The notes under the pieces were generated by a model. The model saw only the letters and a list, made by a program, of their open reading frames with translations. It was not told where the DNA came from and did no database searches. From positions 17,429 to 81,428 of the forward strand of contig NZ_FNYZ01000024.1 in the NCBI RefSeq assembly GCF_900109095.1: a stretch of 64,000 bases of DNA. The letters are read 5' to 3'. Below are positions 55,295 through 63,044 of the stretch, one piece after another (positions within the stretch are counted from its first letter, which is position 1; every line of letters begins with the position of its first letter). The stretch comes from Sphingobium sp. AP50. GTDB lineage: Bacteria > Pseudomonadota > Alphaproteobacteria > Sphingomonadales > Sphingomonadaceae. The translations under genes were made by a program, and so were the position numbers.

Positions 55295-55763
55295 GTGCCA
55301 CCAGCGCAGCGCCATCGACCCGCTGCACCGTCCATTCGTCCATCGGCCGCGCGCCCAGTGCACGATAGAAGGCGATGGCGGGCGCATTCCAGTCGAGCAC
55401 CGACCATTCCAACCGCGCGCAATCCCGTTCGATCGCCAGTTGAGCGAGACGGGCGAGCAGGGCCTTTCCAGCACCAAGGCCCCGCGCCTCCGGCAGCACG
55501 AACAGATCCTCCAGATAGAGGCCCGGCCGTCCTTCGAAGGTCGAGAAATTATGAAAGAAGAGGGCGAAGCCGACCGCCACGCCATCATGCTGCGCGATCA
55601 GCACTTCGGCCATGGGCCGCGGGCCGAACAGATAGCGGGCGAGCGTAGCGCGATCCGCCTTCACTTCATGCGACAGCCGCTCATAGTCGGCCAGTGCCAG
55701 GATGAAGGCCTTTATGGTGTCGATGTCGTCTGCCTGCGCTTCCCGAATGACGATATCGCTCAT
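55266..55763 (-). CDS. GNAT-family N-acetyltransferase
   Basis: This 165-residue acetyl-CoA-dependent transferase has the motif-A segment LYLEDLFVLPEARGLGAGKALLARLAQLA, with the RGLGAG pyrophosphate-binding loop, and motif B ARLEWSVLDWNAPAIAFYRALGARPMDEW. The EDLFV/WNAPA pattern matches diamine/thialysine-acetyltransferase-like members. The actual substrate is unknown. Its start overlaps the EamA gene stop by ATGA. Confidence 0.92.
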   Translation of the reverse strand: MSDIVIREAQADDIDTIKAFILALADYERLSHEVKADRATLARYLFGPRPMAEVLIAQHDGVAVGFALFFHNFSTFEGRPGLYLEDLFVLPEARGLGAGKALLARLAQLAIERDCARLEWSVLDWNAPAIAFYRALGARPMDEWTVQRVDGAALVALSSSADPQR

Positions 55764-56671
55764 GCCGTGCCTGCCTCCACATGGGGGGCCTGATCAAAAG
55801 CATCGGCCCGCTTGGTGCGCGCCGCGATAAGGCAGGCCGCGACGATCAGCAATGTCCCGGCGATGGTGGTCGGCATCACCTTCTCGCCAAAGGCCAGCCA
55901 GCCGACGATCGCCGCCCAGATGAAGGCGCTATATTCGACCGGGATCAGGCGCTGCGCCTCCGCCCGGGCATAGGCCCAGGCCAAAGCGGCCAGCGAGGTA
56001 AAGGCCAGGGTCGCCGCCAGCAGCACCAGCGGCACCGCTCCAGCCGGGGGAAGCATCGCCCAGAAAGGCGCGCCAAGCGCGAAGATGCCCAGCATGACAA
56101 GGTGCTGGAAGAAGGCGACCTCTATCGGGGAGGCGCGCTGGGCCTGCTGGCGCTGCAGAATGAGATTCCAGGCGAAAAGCAGGGCCGATCCCAGCACCGC
56201 CAGCGCGCCGAGCAGAGCATTGGCGTCATAATCGCCGCGCAACCGGCCCGACAGGATCACGCCGACACCGACCAGACCAAGCAGGGAAGCGGCGATCGCC
56301 TGTCGCCCGACGCTTTCCTTCAGCAGCAGTGCCGCCAGATAGAGGGCGATCAACGGCGCGATGAAGGACAGCGCGATCGCTTCGGCCAGCGGCAACCGCA
56401 TGATCGCCCAGAAGAAGAGCGACGCCATCGCCGCCACCACCGTACCGCGCAGCAGATGGAGGCGCAGTACGGCGCGGGTCGGCCAGCGCTGGCGCGTCAC
56501 CAGCATCAGCGCGAGGCCGAGGATCGTACCGGTGATGGCCCGCCACAGCAGGGCATTATAGAGGCCGATGGAAAGGCTAAGCCCCTTCATCGCGGCATCC
56601 ATCACGGAAAAGAGTGCCACACCGGCGCAGCAGACGGCGAAGGGAATCGCGAGAGGACGAGCAGCAGACAT
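55760..56671 (-). CDS. EamA-family (DMT) transporter
   Basis: This 303-residue protein has about ten predicted helices in two EamA repeats. The first repeat includes GLYNALLWRAITGTILGLALML and MRLPLAEAIALSFIAPLIALYLAALLL; the second includes AAFTSLAALAWAYARAEAQRLIPVEYSAFIWAAIVGWLAFGE. DMT exporters move amino acids, nucleobases or metabolites. The substrate here is unknown. The start at 56671 gives MSAARPLAIPFAVC. It lies 8 bp downstream of vapC on the same strand and may be read through from the toxin-antitoxin operon. Confidence 0.9.
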   Translation of the reverse strand: MSAARPLAIPFAVCCAGVALFSVMDAAMKGLSLSIGLYNALLWRAITGTILGLALMLVTRQRWPTRAVLRLHLLRGTVVAAMASLFFWAIMRLPLAEAIALSFIAPLIALYLAALLLKESVGRQAIAASLLGLVGVGVILSGRLRGDYDANALLGALAVLGSALLFAWNLILQRQQAQRASPIEVAFFQHLVMLGIFALGAPFWAMLPPAGAVPLVLLAATLAFTSLAALAWAYARAEAQRLIPVEYSAFIWAAIVGWLAFGEKVMPTTIAGTLLIVAACLIAARTKRADAFDQAPHVEAGTA

Positions 56672-56679
56672 GGATGAAT

Positions 56680-57060
56680 TTATCGGACGAACCGAATATT
56701 GACGCCAATGTCGATGTCTGCCCACATCCTGTCTGCGGTGAGAACCGGCGCGTTCAAAATGCGGGCGAGGGCAAGACAAGCGCGATCACCCAGTGACAAT
56801 CCACGATGCTGAACCATTGGCCACAGAGAAGCCGCATAACGCGCATGTTCTTCATCATGCGGGACAATATCGAGTTGCAGCCGGTCGATCAAAGCTTCCA
56901 CTGTCGGTTGATCCAGCTCCAGACTATGTGTTTTCACCAACACTTCCTGAAGATTTACGGCAGACATGGCATATTGTTGGTCGGGCTCGTCCAGCCAAGC
57001 ATCGCTGTCGGGCTCACCCCGCAAAATTCCGATGATAACGGACGAATCAACTATTATCAT
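56680..57060 (-). CDS. vapC: VapC-type PIN-domain ribonuclease toxin
   Basis: This 126-residue PIN ribonuclease starts at 57060 (MIIVDSSVIIGILRGEPD). The metal-binding acidic residues of the PIN site are visible: the Asp in IIVDSSVI, the Glu in NLQEVLVK, the Asp in LGDRACLALA and the final Asp in LTADRMWADIDIGVNI. VapC toxins cleave tRNA or rRNA when released from antitoxin. It overlaps the antitoxin gene by 14 bp, the standard coupling. The pair is inserted between housekeeping genes, consistent with transfer. Confidence 0.9.
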   Translation of the reverse strand: MIIVDSSVIIGILRGEPDSDAWLDEPDQQYAMSAVNLQEVLVKTHSLELDQPTVEALIDRLQLDIVPHDEEHARYAASLWPMVQHRGLSLGDRACLALARILNAPVLTADRMWADIDIGVNIRFVR

Positions 57061-57316
57061 TAAGTTCGGCTTCTTCGCGAGCGGCTTCAAAACGCCGTTC
57101 GGCGATGAAGTCGTCCACCGTGAATTCACGGCCTTTCAACATCCGCTTAAATTCGGCCTGAACCTCGCGCACCACCTGCCGATAGCTTTTAACAGTGAAA
57201 CCATCGCCGTCATTTTCCAACACAAGCCGCTCGCCGTCCTTGAAACCCAGTTGTTCGCGCAAAGCAGCCGGGATGATCATCGCGCCATCAGGCGTCATGT
57301 TCACGCTGTAGGACAC
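57047..57316 (-). CDS. vapB: VapB-type antitoxin (AbrB/SpoVT fold)
   Basis: This protein of 89 residues has an AbrB-type swapped-hairpin N-terminus VSYSVNMTPDGAMIIPAALREQLGFKDGERLVLE and a helical C-terminal tail (REFTVDDFIAERRFEAAREEAE) that would wrap and inhibit the toxin. The GTG at 57316 is chosen for its strong AGGAGGA site 8 nt upstream. An ATG at 57298 is possible but would cut the first strand. It autoregulates in known systems. No operator palindrome was identified. Confidence 0.88.
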   Translation of the reverse strand: MSYSVNMTPDGAMIIPAALREQLGFKDGERLVLENDGDGFTVKSYRQVVREVQAEFKRMLKGREFTVDDFIAERRFEAAREEAELNDNS

Positions 57317-57368
57317 GGCACTTCCTCCTCGGTAGATATGTAGCATGATCTGCCGGTAGGGAACAATC

Positions 57369-58529
57369 TTACTCCGCCGCTTCGACCTTGCCCGCGTCGG
57401 TGGATTCCGCTTCCAGATTGGCGGCTTCGATCTCCGCCGCCTTGGCCTCGACCAGCTTGACGATGTGATCGACCATCCCAGCATCCGCAATCGTGTGGTC
57501 GGTGACGCCCGACAGATAGACCATATGCTTGCCATTGCCGCCACCGGTGAGGCCGATATCGGTTTCGCGGGCTTCGCCCGGACCGTTGACGACGCAGCCC
57601 AGCACCGACAGCGAAAGCGGCGTATTGATATGCTGAAGCCGTTCCTCCAGCGCCTGCACCGTGCGGATGACGTCGAAACCCTGTCGCGCGCAGCTGGGGC
57701 AGGAGATGACCTTGACGCCGCGGGTGCGGATGCCGAGCGATTTCAGAATCTCATAGCCGACGCGGACTTCCTCCTCCGGTTCGGCGGAGAGGGAGACGCG
57801 GATCGTGTCGCCAATGCCGGCCCAGAGCAGGTTGCCGATACCGATCGCGCTCTTCACCGTACCGCCGATCAGACCGCCGGCTTCGGTGATGCCCAGATGC
57901 AGCGGGCAATCGACCGCTTCGGCAAGCTGCATATAGGCGGCGACGGCGAGGAAGACATCGCTGGCCTTCACCGCGACCTTATATTCGTGGAAATCCTGAT
58001 CCTGGAGCAGCTTGATATGGTCGAGCGCGGACTCCACCAGCGCTTCGGGGCAAGGCTCGCCATATTTTTCGAGCAGATCCTTTTCGAGGCTGCCCGCATT
58101 GACGCCGATACGGATCGAGCAGCCATTGGTCTTGGCCGCGTCGACCACTTCCTTCACGCGCTTTTCCGACCCGATATTGCCCGGATTGATACGCAGGCAG
58201 GCCGCGCCTGCATCGGCGGCTTCCAGCGCGCGCTTGTAGTGGAAATGAATGTCCGCGACGATCGGCACGCGCACGGCGCGGACGATCTGCTTCAATGCCG
58301 CCGAGGATTCCTCGTCCGGGCAGGACACGCGGATGATGTCGACGCCCGCATCCTCGCACCGGCGGATCTGGTCGATCGTCGCCTTGACGTCATGCGTCAG
58401 CGTGTTGGTCATCGTCTGCACCGTGACCGGCGCGCCGCCACCCACGGGCACATTGCCGACCATGATCTGGCGGCTCTGGCGGCGGGCAATATCGCGCCAG
58501 GGACGCAGGCCGGGATTATGGTCGGACAT
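57369..58529 (-). CDS. ispG: (E)-4-hydroxy-3-methylbut-2-enyl-diphosphate synthase
   Basis: This 386-residue iron-sulfur enzyme makes HMBPP in the non-mevalonate isoprenoid pathway. The TIM-barrel part contains RRQSRQIMVGNVPVGGGAPVTVQTMTNT and CLRINPGNIG. The C-terminal cluster ligands are CPSC (about residues 275-278) and CVVNGPGEA. A Glu/Ala-rich tail of about 25 residues extends beyond the fold (VKLVEAKAAEIEAANLEAES). The start codon is immediately preceded by the T tract of a terminator hairpin, with no Shine-Dalgarno sequence. Confidence 0.96.
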   Translation of the reverse strand: MSDHNPGLRPWRDIARRQSRQIMVGNVPVGGGAPVTVQTMTNTLTHDVKATIDQIRRCEDAGVDIIRVSCPDEESSAALKQIVRAVRVPIVADIHFHYKRALEAADAGAACLRINPGNIGSEKRVKEVVDAAKTNGCSIRIGVNAGSLEKDLLEKYGEPCPEALVESALDHIKLLQDQDFHEYKVAVKASDVFLAVAAYMQLAEAVDCPLHLGITEAGGLIGGTVKSAIGIGNLLWAGIGDTIRVSLSAEPEEEVRVGYEILKSLGIRTRGVKVISCPSCARQGFDVIRTVQALEERLQHINTPLSLSVLGCVVNGPGEARETDIGLTGGGNGKHMVYLSGVTDHTIADAGMVDHIVKLVEAKAAEIEAANLEAESTDAGKVEAAE

Positions 58530-58530
58530 G

Positions 58531-58560
58531 AAAAAGGGGCTCCGTAAACTACGGAGCCCC
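58531..58560 (-). terminator. Terminator of the FadL-type gene, abutting ispG start
   Basis: An 11-bp perfect stem GGGGCTCCGTA/TACGGAGCCCC (58536-58546 and 58550-58560) with a 3-nt loop is followed on the minus strand by T5 (58531-58535). One base further comes the ispG ATG. It terminates the upstream FadL gene and at the same time occupies the ispG leader. Confidence 0.88.
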
Positions 58561-58596
58561 TATAGGGATTTTTGATTACAGTTAGAAGCGCTGGCT

Positions 58597-59898
58597 TCAG
58601 AAACGCACGGTCATCGATGCGGCGACCTGATCGGCATTGCCGCTGGTCTGCGCCAGCGTCGTCGCGGTGACGGTGGCCGGCGAGGGATAATAGCTGTCCG
58701 GACGGATGATGTTCGCCTTTTCCACAAAGGTATGGGCGTAGCTGACATTGAGCGCGGCGGCCGGCGAGATGTTAAAGGTCGCGCCGCTGGTCAGCCAGAC
58801 GCGATCGCCATCGGGAACCCGCGTGGTCAGATGCTGCGGATTGGTGGGCGAGCGATCGAACATGGTGCCGGCGCGCAGGGTGAGCGCAGGGCTGACATCA
58901 TATTCGCCGCCCACGCTGACCGAATAGCTGTCCTTATAATCCAGTTCCTTGTTGGTCGTGCCGGTGGCCGAGGTGACGGCGATGCCCTTGAAGCGCGACC
59001 AGTTATACCATTTTCCCGTGACCATCGCGCGCAAATTGGGGGTCAGCTTGTGCATCATGCTGATCGTGGCGATATCCGGCAGGTTGAGCGGCGCGGTCGC
59101 ATCAAAATCGCCGTTGGCGCCAGCCAGCAGGCCGGTGAGGCCCGAAATGCTCTGCGTACCGGCCAGCTTGTGGCTGACGCCGGAGCGATAATGGGCGCCG
59201 AAATTGGTGTCGCCGGTGGTGTAGAAGATACCGGCATTCCAGCCGATCGACCAGTCGTCGCCCTTCAGGCTGGCAAAGCCGTCGGTCGTGGCGAGCGGCG
59301 AAAGCTGGGGCAGCGCGTTAGTCAGCGTCGCCTTCACATATTGCACGTCCACACCGCCGCCGATCGACAGGCGATCGGTCAGCTTATAGGCGGCCGAGGG
59401 CTGGATATTATAGGTTTTGAGATCGGTGTAGAGCGAGTCATAGCGGCCGAAGAAATCATCATCATATTCCAGCTTCAGGCCGAAAGGCGCGTTCACGCCC
59501 AAGCCAACCCACAGCCGGTCGGTCACCTGCGCTGTCGCATAGAAGCTGGGGACCGGGATGACGCTTTCGAACGGATTGCCGCCGTCGCTGCCGCTGATCG
59601 GTACGCGGGCGGTCGATCCTGGGATGGACCGATAGCTGCCACGATTGGTCTGATGCGCCGTCGCCAGTAGCGCCGAGGCACCGGCCGAAATCTGGACGCC
59701 GTGCAACTGGGTCATCGCCGCCGGATTGAAATAGATGGTCGAGGGATCGTCACCTGCCGCAGCGCCACCAGACAGCGCGCGGCCGATTTCGATCGGGGAC
59801 TGTTCCTGGAGATAGAAGCCGCCAGCAAAGGCCGGCATCGGGGCAGTGACTGCCCCGGCGACCAGAAGAAAACGGCTGATGGGACGGCTGGGGAACAT
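58597..59898 (-). CDS. FadL/OmpP1-family outer-membrane transporter
   Basis: This 433-residue beta-barrel protein for long-chain fatty acids or hydrophobic compounds starts at 59898 (GAGGA site; MFPSRPISRFLLVAGAVTAPMPAFA signal). The hatch start GGFYLQEQSPIEIGRALSGGAAAGDDPSTIYFNPAAM is a family signature (the family NPA motif is visible). The C-terminus AASMTVRF ends in Phe, as in outer-membrane barrels. In sphingomonads such porins often take up aromatic hydrocarbons (family knowledge). Small RNA copy C lies upstream on the same strand. The SD region AGAGGAT is complementary to the small RNA core. Confidence 0.93.
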   Translation of the reverse strand: MFPSRPISRFLLVAGAVTAPMPAFAGGFYLQEQSPIEIGRALSGGAAAGDDPSTIYFNPAAMTQLHGVQISAGASALLATAHQTNRGSYRSIPGSTARVPISGSDGGNPFESVIPVPSFYATAQVTDRLWVGLGVNAPFGLKLEYDDDFFGRYDSLYTDLKTYNIQPSAAYKLTDRLSIGGGVDVQYVKATLTNALPQLSPLATTDGFASLKGDDWSIGWNAGIFYTTGDTNFGAHYRSGVSHKLAGTQSISGLTGLLAGANGDFDATAPLNLPDIATISMMHKLTPNLRAMVTGKWYNWSRFKGIAVTSATGTTNKELDYKDSYSVSVGGEYDVSPALTLRAGTMFDRSPTNPQHLTTRVPDGDRVWLTSGATFNISPAAALNVSYAHTFVEKANIIRPDSYYPSPATVTATTLAQTSGNADQVAASMTVRF

Positions 59899-60105
59899 GG
59901 CAAATCCTCTACTACTTGCGACTCTTCTCATGCCGGTTGGCGCCGCTTCAACGCGCAAATCCAGCTTATGAGCCACTTGGCTTAGCAAGGATGAAGTTAA
60001 TTTCCAGTGTGGCGGCGATGGAAAAGGCCTCATTCGCGGCGCCCGCAATGGTTAGCGCCGCGTGGACGCTACGGCGGGGTCGGAATGCACCGACCGAAAA
60101 AAAGC

Positions 60106-60238
60106 AAAAAAAAAGCCGCCCAGAAGGACGGCCGTGAAGTTTTAGGAGAGGATGCCTGAAAGGCGAGTTCCTTTTGCGGTGCAGCGACAATTGTCGCAAA
60201 TGCGAAACATGGAGGGTCGATTGCGTTTTATGCAATCG
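60106..60238 (-). ncRNA. Copy C of a three-member small RNA family
   Basis: On the minus strand it has the perfect repeat CGATTGC/GCAATCG (60232-60238 and 60218-60224), an 11-nt gap, TTCGCATTTGCG (60195-60206), a 30-nt gap, the identical core (60140-60164) and a GCCGTCC/GGGCGGC terminator stem (60115-60132) with T9 (60106-60114). It lies between the phosphomannomutase stop and the FadL gene, all on the same strand. The 434-bp gap 59899-60332 holds nothing else I can assign. Confidence 0.75.
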
Positions 60239-60332
60239 TTCTCAAATTCCTTAATTTCCGTAAGGGAAAGTTGCGGAAAGAAACGATAGCGATACCAGAA
60301 TTTTTTCTGGCGACAGCGTGAACCGAAGAGAT

Positions 60333-61700
60333 TCAGGCCCTTGTGATACCCGAATCAGCGAGTTGCGAATCAATCTGGGCCAGCAGACGCGCTAAACCTG
60401 ATTCATCCGCGGCTTCAGCGCGAGCGACCAAAGCCGCTTGCGTATTGGACGCGCGCAGCAGCCACCAGCCGTCGGACGTGCGCACGCGGGCACCATCGAT
60501 CGCGCACAGATCGGCCCCTTCCGCGCGGAGACGGGCCAGCACCTCTTCAACGACGGCGAATTTGCGGGCTTCGGGGGCGGGAAAGCGCAGTTCCGGGGTG
60601 ATCAGGCTGATGGGTAGCGTGTCGTAAAGCTGAGTCACGCTTTGGCCGGTTGCACCCACGAGGCGGATCAGGCGGATGGCGGCGTACAGCGCGTCATCAT
60701 AGCCGGGATAATCGTCCGCGAAGAAGAGATGGCCGGTGGTTTCGCCGCCCAGCGGGCTGCCGATCTGCTTCATTCTGGACTTGATATGGCTGTGGCCGGT
60801 CTTCCACATGTCGGGCTGGCCACCCAGCGATGCGATGCGGTCGAGTACGGTCTGGCTGGCCTTCACATCGGCGACGATCGGCGCATTTGGCCGGTTTTTC
60901 AGCACCGCCCCGGCGAAGAGTCCGAGCAACTGGTCGCCCGATATGGCCCGGCCGCGGCTGTCGATCACACCGATCCGGTCGCCATCGCCATCGAAAGCCA
61001 CACCGAAATCGAGCTGCTTGTCGCGGACAAGGGCGCGCAGGTCGGCCAGATTCTTCTCTTCGGAAGGATCGGGGTGATGGTTGGGAAAATGACCGTCTAT
61101 ATCGGTGAAAAGCAGATGATGCTCACCGGGGAGCAACTGCACCAGTTTCTCCACCACCGGCCCGGCCGCGCCATTGCCCGCGTCCCAGCCGATGCGACAG
61201 GCCGGACCGTCAAAGCCCTGCATCAGCCGCGCGACATAGCCATCCATGATATCGACCGTTTCGACCCGGCCCGCGCCGGAATCCCAGTCGCCCGCCGCCG
61301 CCATGATGCCCAGAGTCTGGATATCGGGGCCGAAGAAAGGCGCATGCTGTTTCACCAGCTTGAAGCCATTCTGGTCGCCGGGATTATGGCTGCCGGTTAT
61401 CTGAATGCCGCCATCCACATCGCCCGTTACTTCGGCATGATATAGCATCGGCGTGGGACCAAGACCGATGCGCAGCACATCGATCCCGGTTGCGACCAGT
61501 CCGTCGACCAGCGCCGATTCCAGCATCGCTGAACTCAGCCGCCCGTCATAGCCGACCGCGATGCGCCGGCCACCGGACCGGGCGATGACCGTGCCGAAAC
61601 TGCGGCCCAGCGCCCAGGCATCAGCGGCATGCAGCGTGTCGCCCACCGTGCCGCGCAGATCATAGTCGCGCAGCAGAGTCGGATCGAACCCATGAGTCAC
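60333..61700 (-). CDS. Phosphomannomutase/phosphoglucomutase
   Basis: This 455-residue alpha-D-phosphohexomutase interconverts hexose 6- and 1-phosphates and feeds LPS and exopolysaccharide sugar synthesis. The phosphoserine loop GGIQITGSHNPGDQNGFKLV, the metal loop AFDGDGDRIG, the sugar loop GGETTGHLFF and a C-terminal phosphate-binding loop (RVRTSDGWWLLRASNT) are present. It starts at a GTG overlapping the J-domain gene stop (GTGA). AlgC-type dual activity is likely (family). It completes the mipZ, J-domain, mutase operon. Confidence 0.95.
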   Translation of the reverse strand: MTHGFDPTLLRDYDLRGTVGDTLHAADAWALGRSFGTVIARSGGRRIAVGYDGRLSSAMLESALVDGLVATGIDVLRIGLGPTPMLYHAEVTGDVDGGIQITGSHNPGDQNGFKLVKQHAPFFGPDIQTLGIMAAAGDWDSGAGRVETVDIMDGYVARLMQGFDGPACRIGWDAGNGAAGPVVEKLVQLLPGEHHLLFTDIDGHFPNHHPDPSEEKNLADLRALVRDKQLDFGVAFDGDGDRIGVIDSRGRAISGDQLLGLFAGAVLKNRPNAPIVADVKASQTVLDRIASLGGQPDMWKTGHSHIKSRMKQIGSPLGGETTGHLFFADDYPGYDDALYAAIRLIRLVGATGQSVTQLYDTLPISLITPELRFPAPEARKFAVVEEVLARLRAEGADLCAIDGARVRTSDGWWLLRASNTQAALVARAEAADESGLARLLAQIDSQLADSGITRA

Positions 61701-62131
61701 TGACGGTCCTGATCGTCCAGCAGCAGGTCGCGCGCGGCGTTGATCTGGGCGGCGAGCGCTTCTGTGCCGCCCTTGTCCGGATGGACCGAAGCGATCAGGC
61801 GACGATGGGCCGCGCGGATCGCCGCCACATCGGCATTGGCCGCGACGCCGAGCAGGGCGCGGGCCTGGGCGACATCGTCATTGCGGGGTGGTGCGGGTGG
61901 CGGAGCAGCCCGTTTGGCGGCCTTCGTCCTGGCATTGCCCTGTTTGGCGAAGAAGAGCGCTGCGCCGATCAGCAGGGGGGCGCCGATCACCGGCTTGCCC
62001 TTGGCCGCCAGCACTGCGCCGACCAGCGCCGCGCCCAGCGCCATGCCATCCTTTGCCGTCATGCGTTGCAGCCTTCCCGTCCAGATCAGCCAGATGGCAA
62101 GGCCAGCCAGCAGCAGAGTGAGCCCGCCCAT
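61697..62131 (-). CDS. Membrane-anchored J-domain protein
   Basis: This 144-residue protein has a first hydrophobic helix (LTLLLAGLAIWLIW), a second hydrophobic region (MALGAALVGAVLAAKGKPVIGAPLLIGAALFF), a Pro/Ala linker and a C-terminal J domain of about 55 residues with the essential HPD in LIASVHPDKGGTEAL. The layout is like mitochondrial Pam18/TIM14 and alphaproteobacterial relatives, which stimulate DnaK-type ATPases at the membrane. Its start shares one base with the mipZ stop, and its stop overlaps the mutase start. Confidence 0.88.
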   Translation of the reverse strand: MGGLTLLLAGLAIWLIWTGRLQRMTAKDGMALGAALVGAVLAAKGKPVIGAPLLIGAALFFAKQGNARTKAAKRAAPPPAPPRNDDVAQARALLGVAANADVAAIRAAHRRLIASVHPDKGGTEALAAQINAARDLLLDDQDRQ

Positions 62132-62937
62132 CAGGCGGCGCCGAGCAGGTCCAGCGACACCGCGCCATCATCGGTGGGCAGAGCGAGGCCGGACACCATT
62201 TCCCGCAATTCCTGCCGCGCGGCGATATGGCTGACGCCCAGTTCGCCCAAATGCCCCTTGTCGAGCAGGGTAAGGCCCGAGGGGAAGAGTTCACGGAAGA
62301 TGACGCGCTCCGACAGGCCCGGAATGACGCGGAAACCGACGCGGCGCGAGAGTTCCATCAGCGCGTCGCCGACCCGCTTCTTGTTGCGGGCATCATGATG
62401 CTGGACACGGTTGCGCAGCACGACCCAGTCGATCGTGACGCCGTCGACCTTCGCCCGCGTCTTGCGCGCATCGAAGATGAGTTCGGAATAGAAGGACAGG
62501 CGGCGGACCTTGAAGGTTTCCGGATCGACCTGACCGATGAGGTCGAAATCGACGAAACTGTCGTTCATCGGCGTGACCAGCGTATTGGCGTGCGGCGCCA
62601 GATGGCGGGCATAGATATCGTCGCGGCCGGGCGTATCGACGACCAGAAAATCCTTGCCTTGCGCCAGATTGATGACCTGATCGTCCAGGGCGTCGATACT
62701 GTCGCCGGTGAACACGTCGAAATCGGGCATGGGCAGGTCGATACCGCGACGGCGGGCGGTTTCCTGACGATTTTCCATATAGCGGGTCACGGTGCGCTGG
62801 CGCGGATCGAGATCGATCATGCCCACGCTGTGCCCCAGTGCGCTCAGGGCAATGGCGGTATGGACCGCCGTGGTCGACTTGCCGGTCCCGCCCTTTTCAT
62901 TGGCGAAAACGATAAGATGCGGCTGCGGATTCGCCAT
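62131..62937 (-). CDS. mipZ: Division-plane positioning ATPase MipZ
   Basis: This 268-residue ParA-like ATPase, in Caulobacter, follows the ParB-origin complex and keeps FtsZ away from the poles. The deviant Walker A FANEKGGTGKST, IDLDPRQRTVTRY, Walker B-like DFLVVDTPGRDD and the MipZ-specific ELIFDARKTRAKVDGVTIDWVVLRNR distinguish it from plasmid ParA. The start at 62937 (MANPQPHLIVFANEKGG) has a GGGG site. An upstream in-frame ATG would add 10 residues. It is divergent from panC across about 107 bp. Confidence 0.94.
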   Translation of the reverse strand: MANPQPHLIVFANEKGGTGKSTTAVHTAIALSALGHSVGMIDLDPRQRTVTRYMENRQETARRRGIDLPMPDFDVFTGDSIDALDDQVINLAQGKDFLVVDTPGRDDIYARHLAPHANTLVTPMNDSFVDFDLIGQVDPETFKVRRLSFYSELIFDARKTRAKVDGVTIDWVVLRNRVQHHDARNKKRVGDALMELSRRVGFRVIPGLSERVIFRELFPSGLTLLDKGHLGELGVSHIAARQELREMVSGLALPTDDGAVSLDLLGAA

Positions 62938-63044
62938 TGCCCCTGATAACCCCGTTGATTGTCGCAATGTTTGTTGACGGTCGCGCCGGCGCCAGCCTAG
63001 CAGGACATCGCTATCCTGTTGCCCTTATCGGAGCCGTTCCATCC

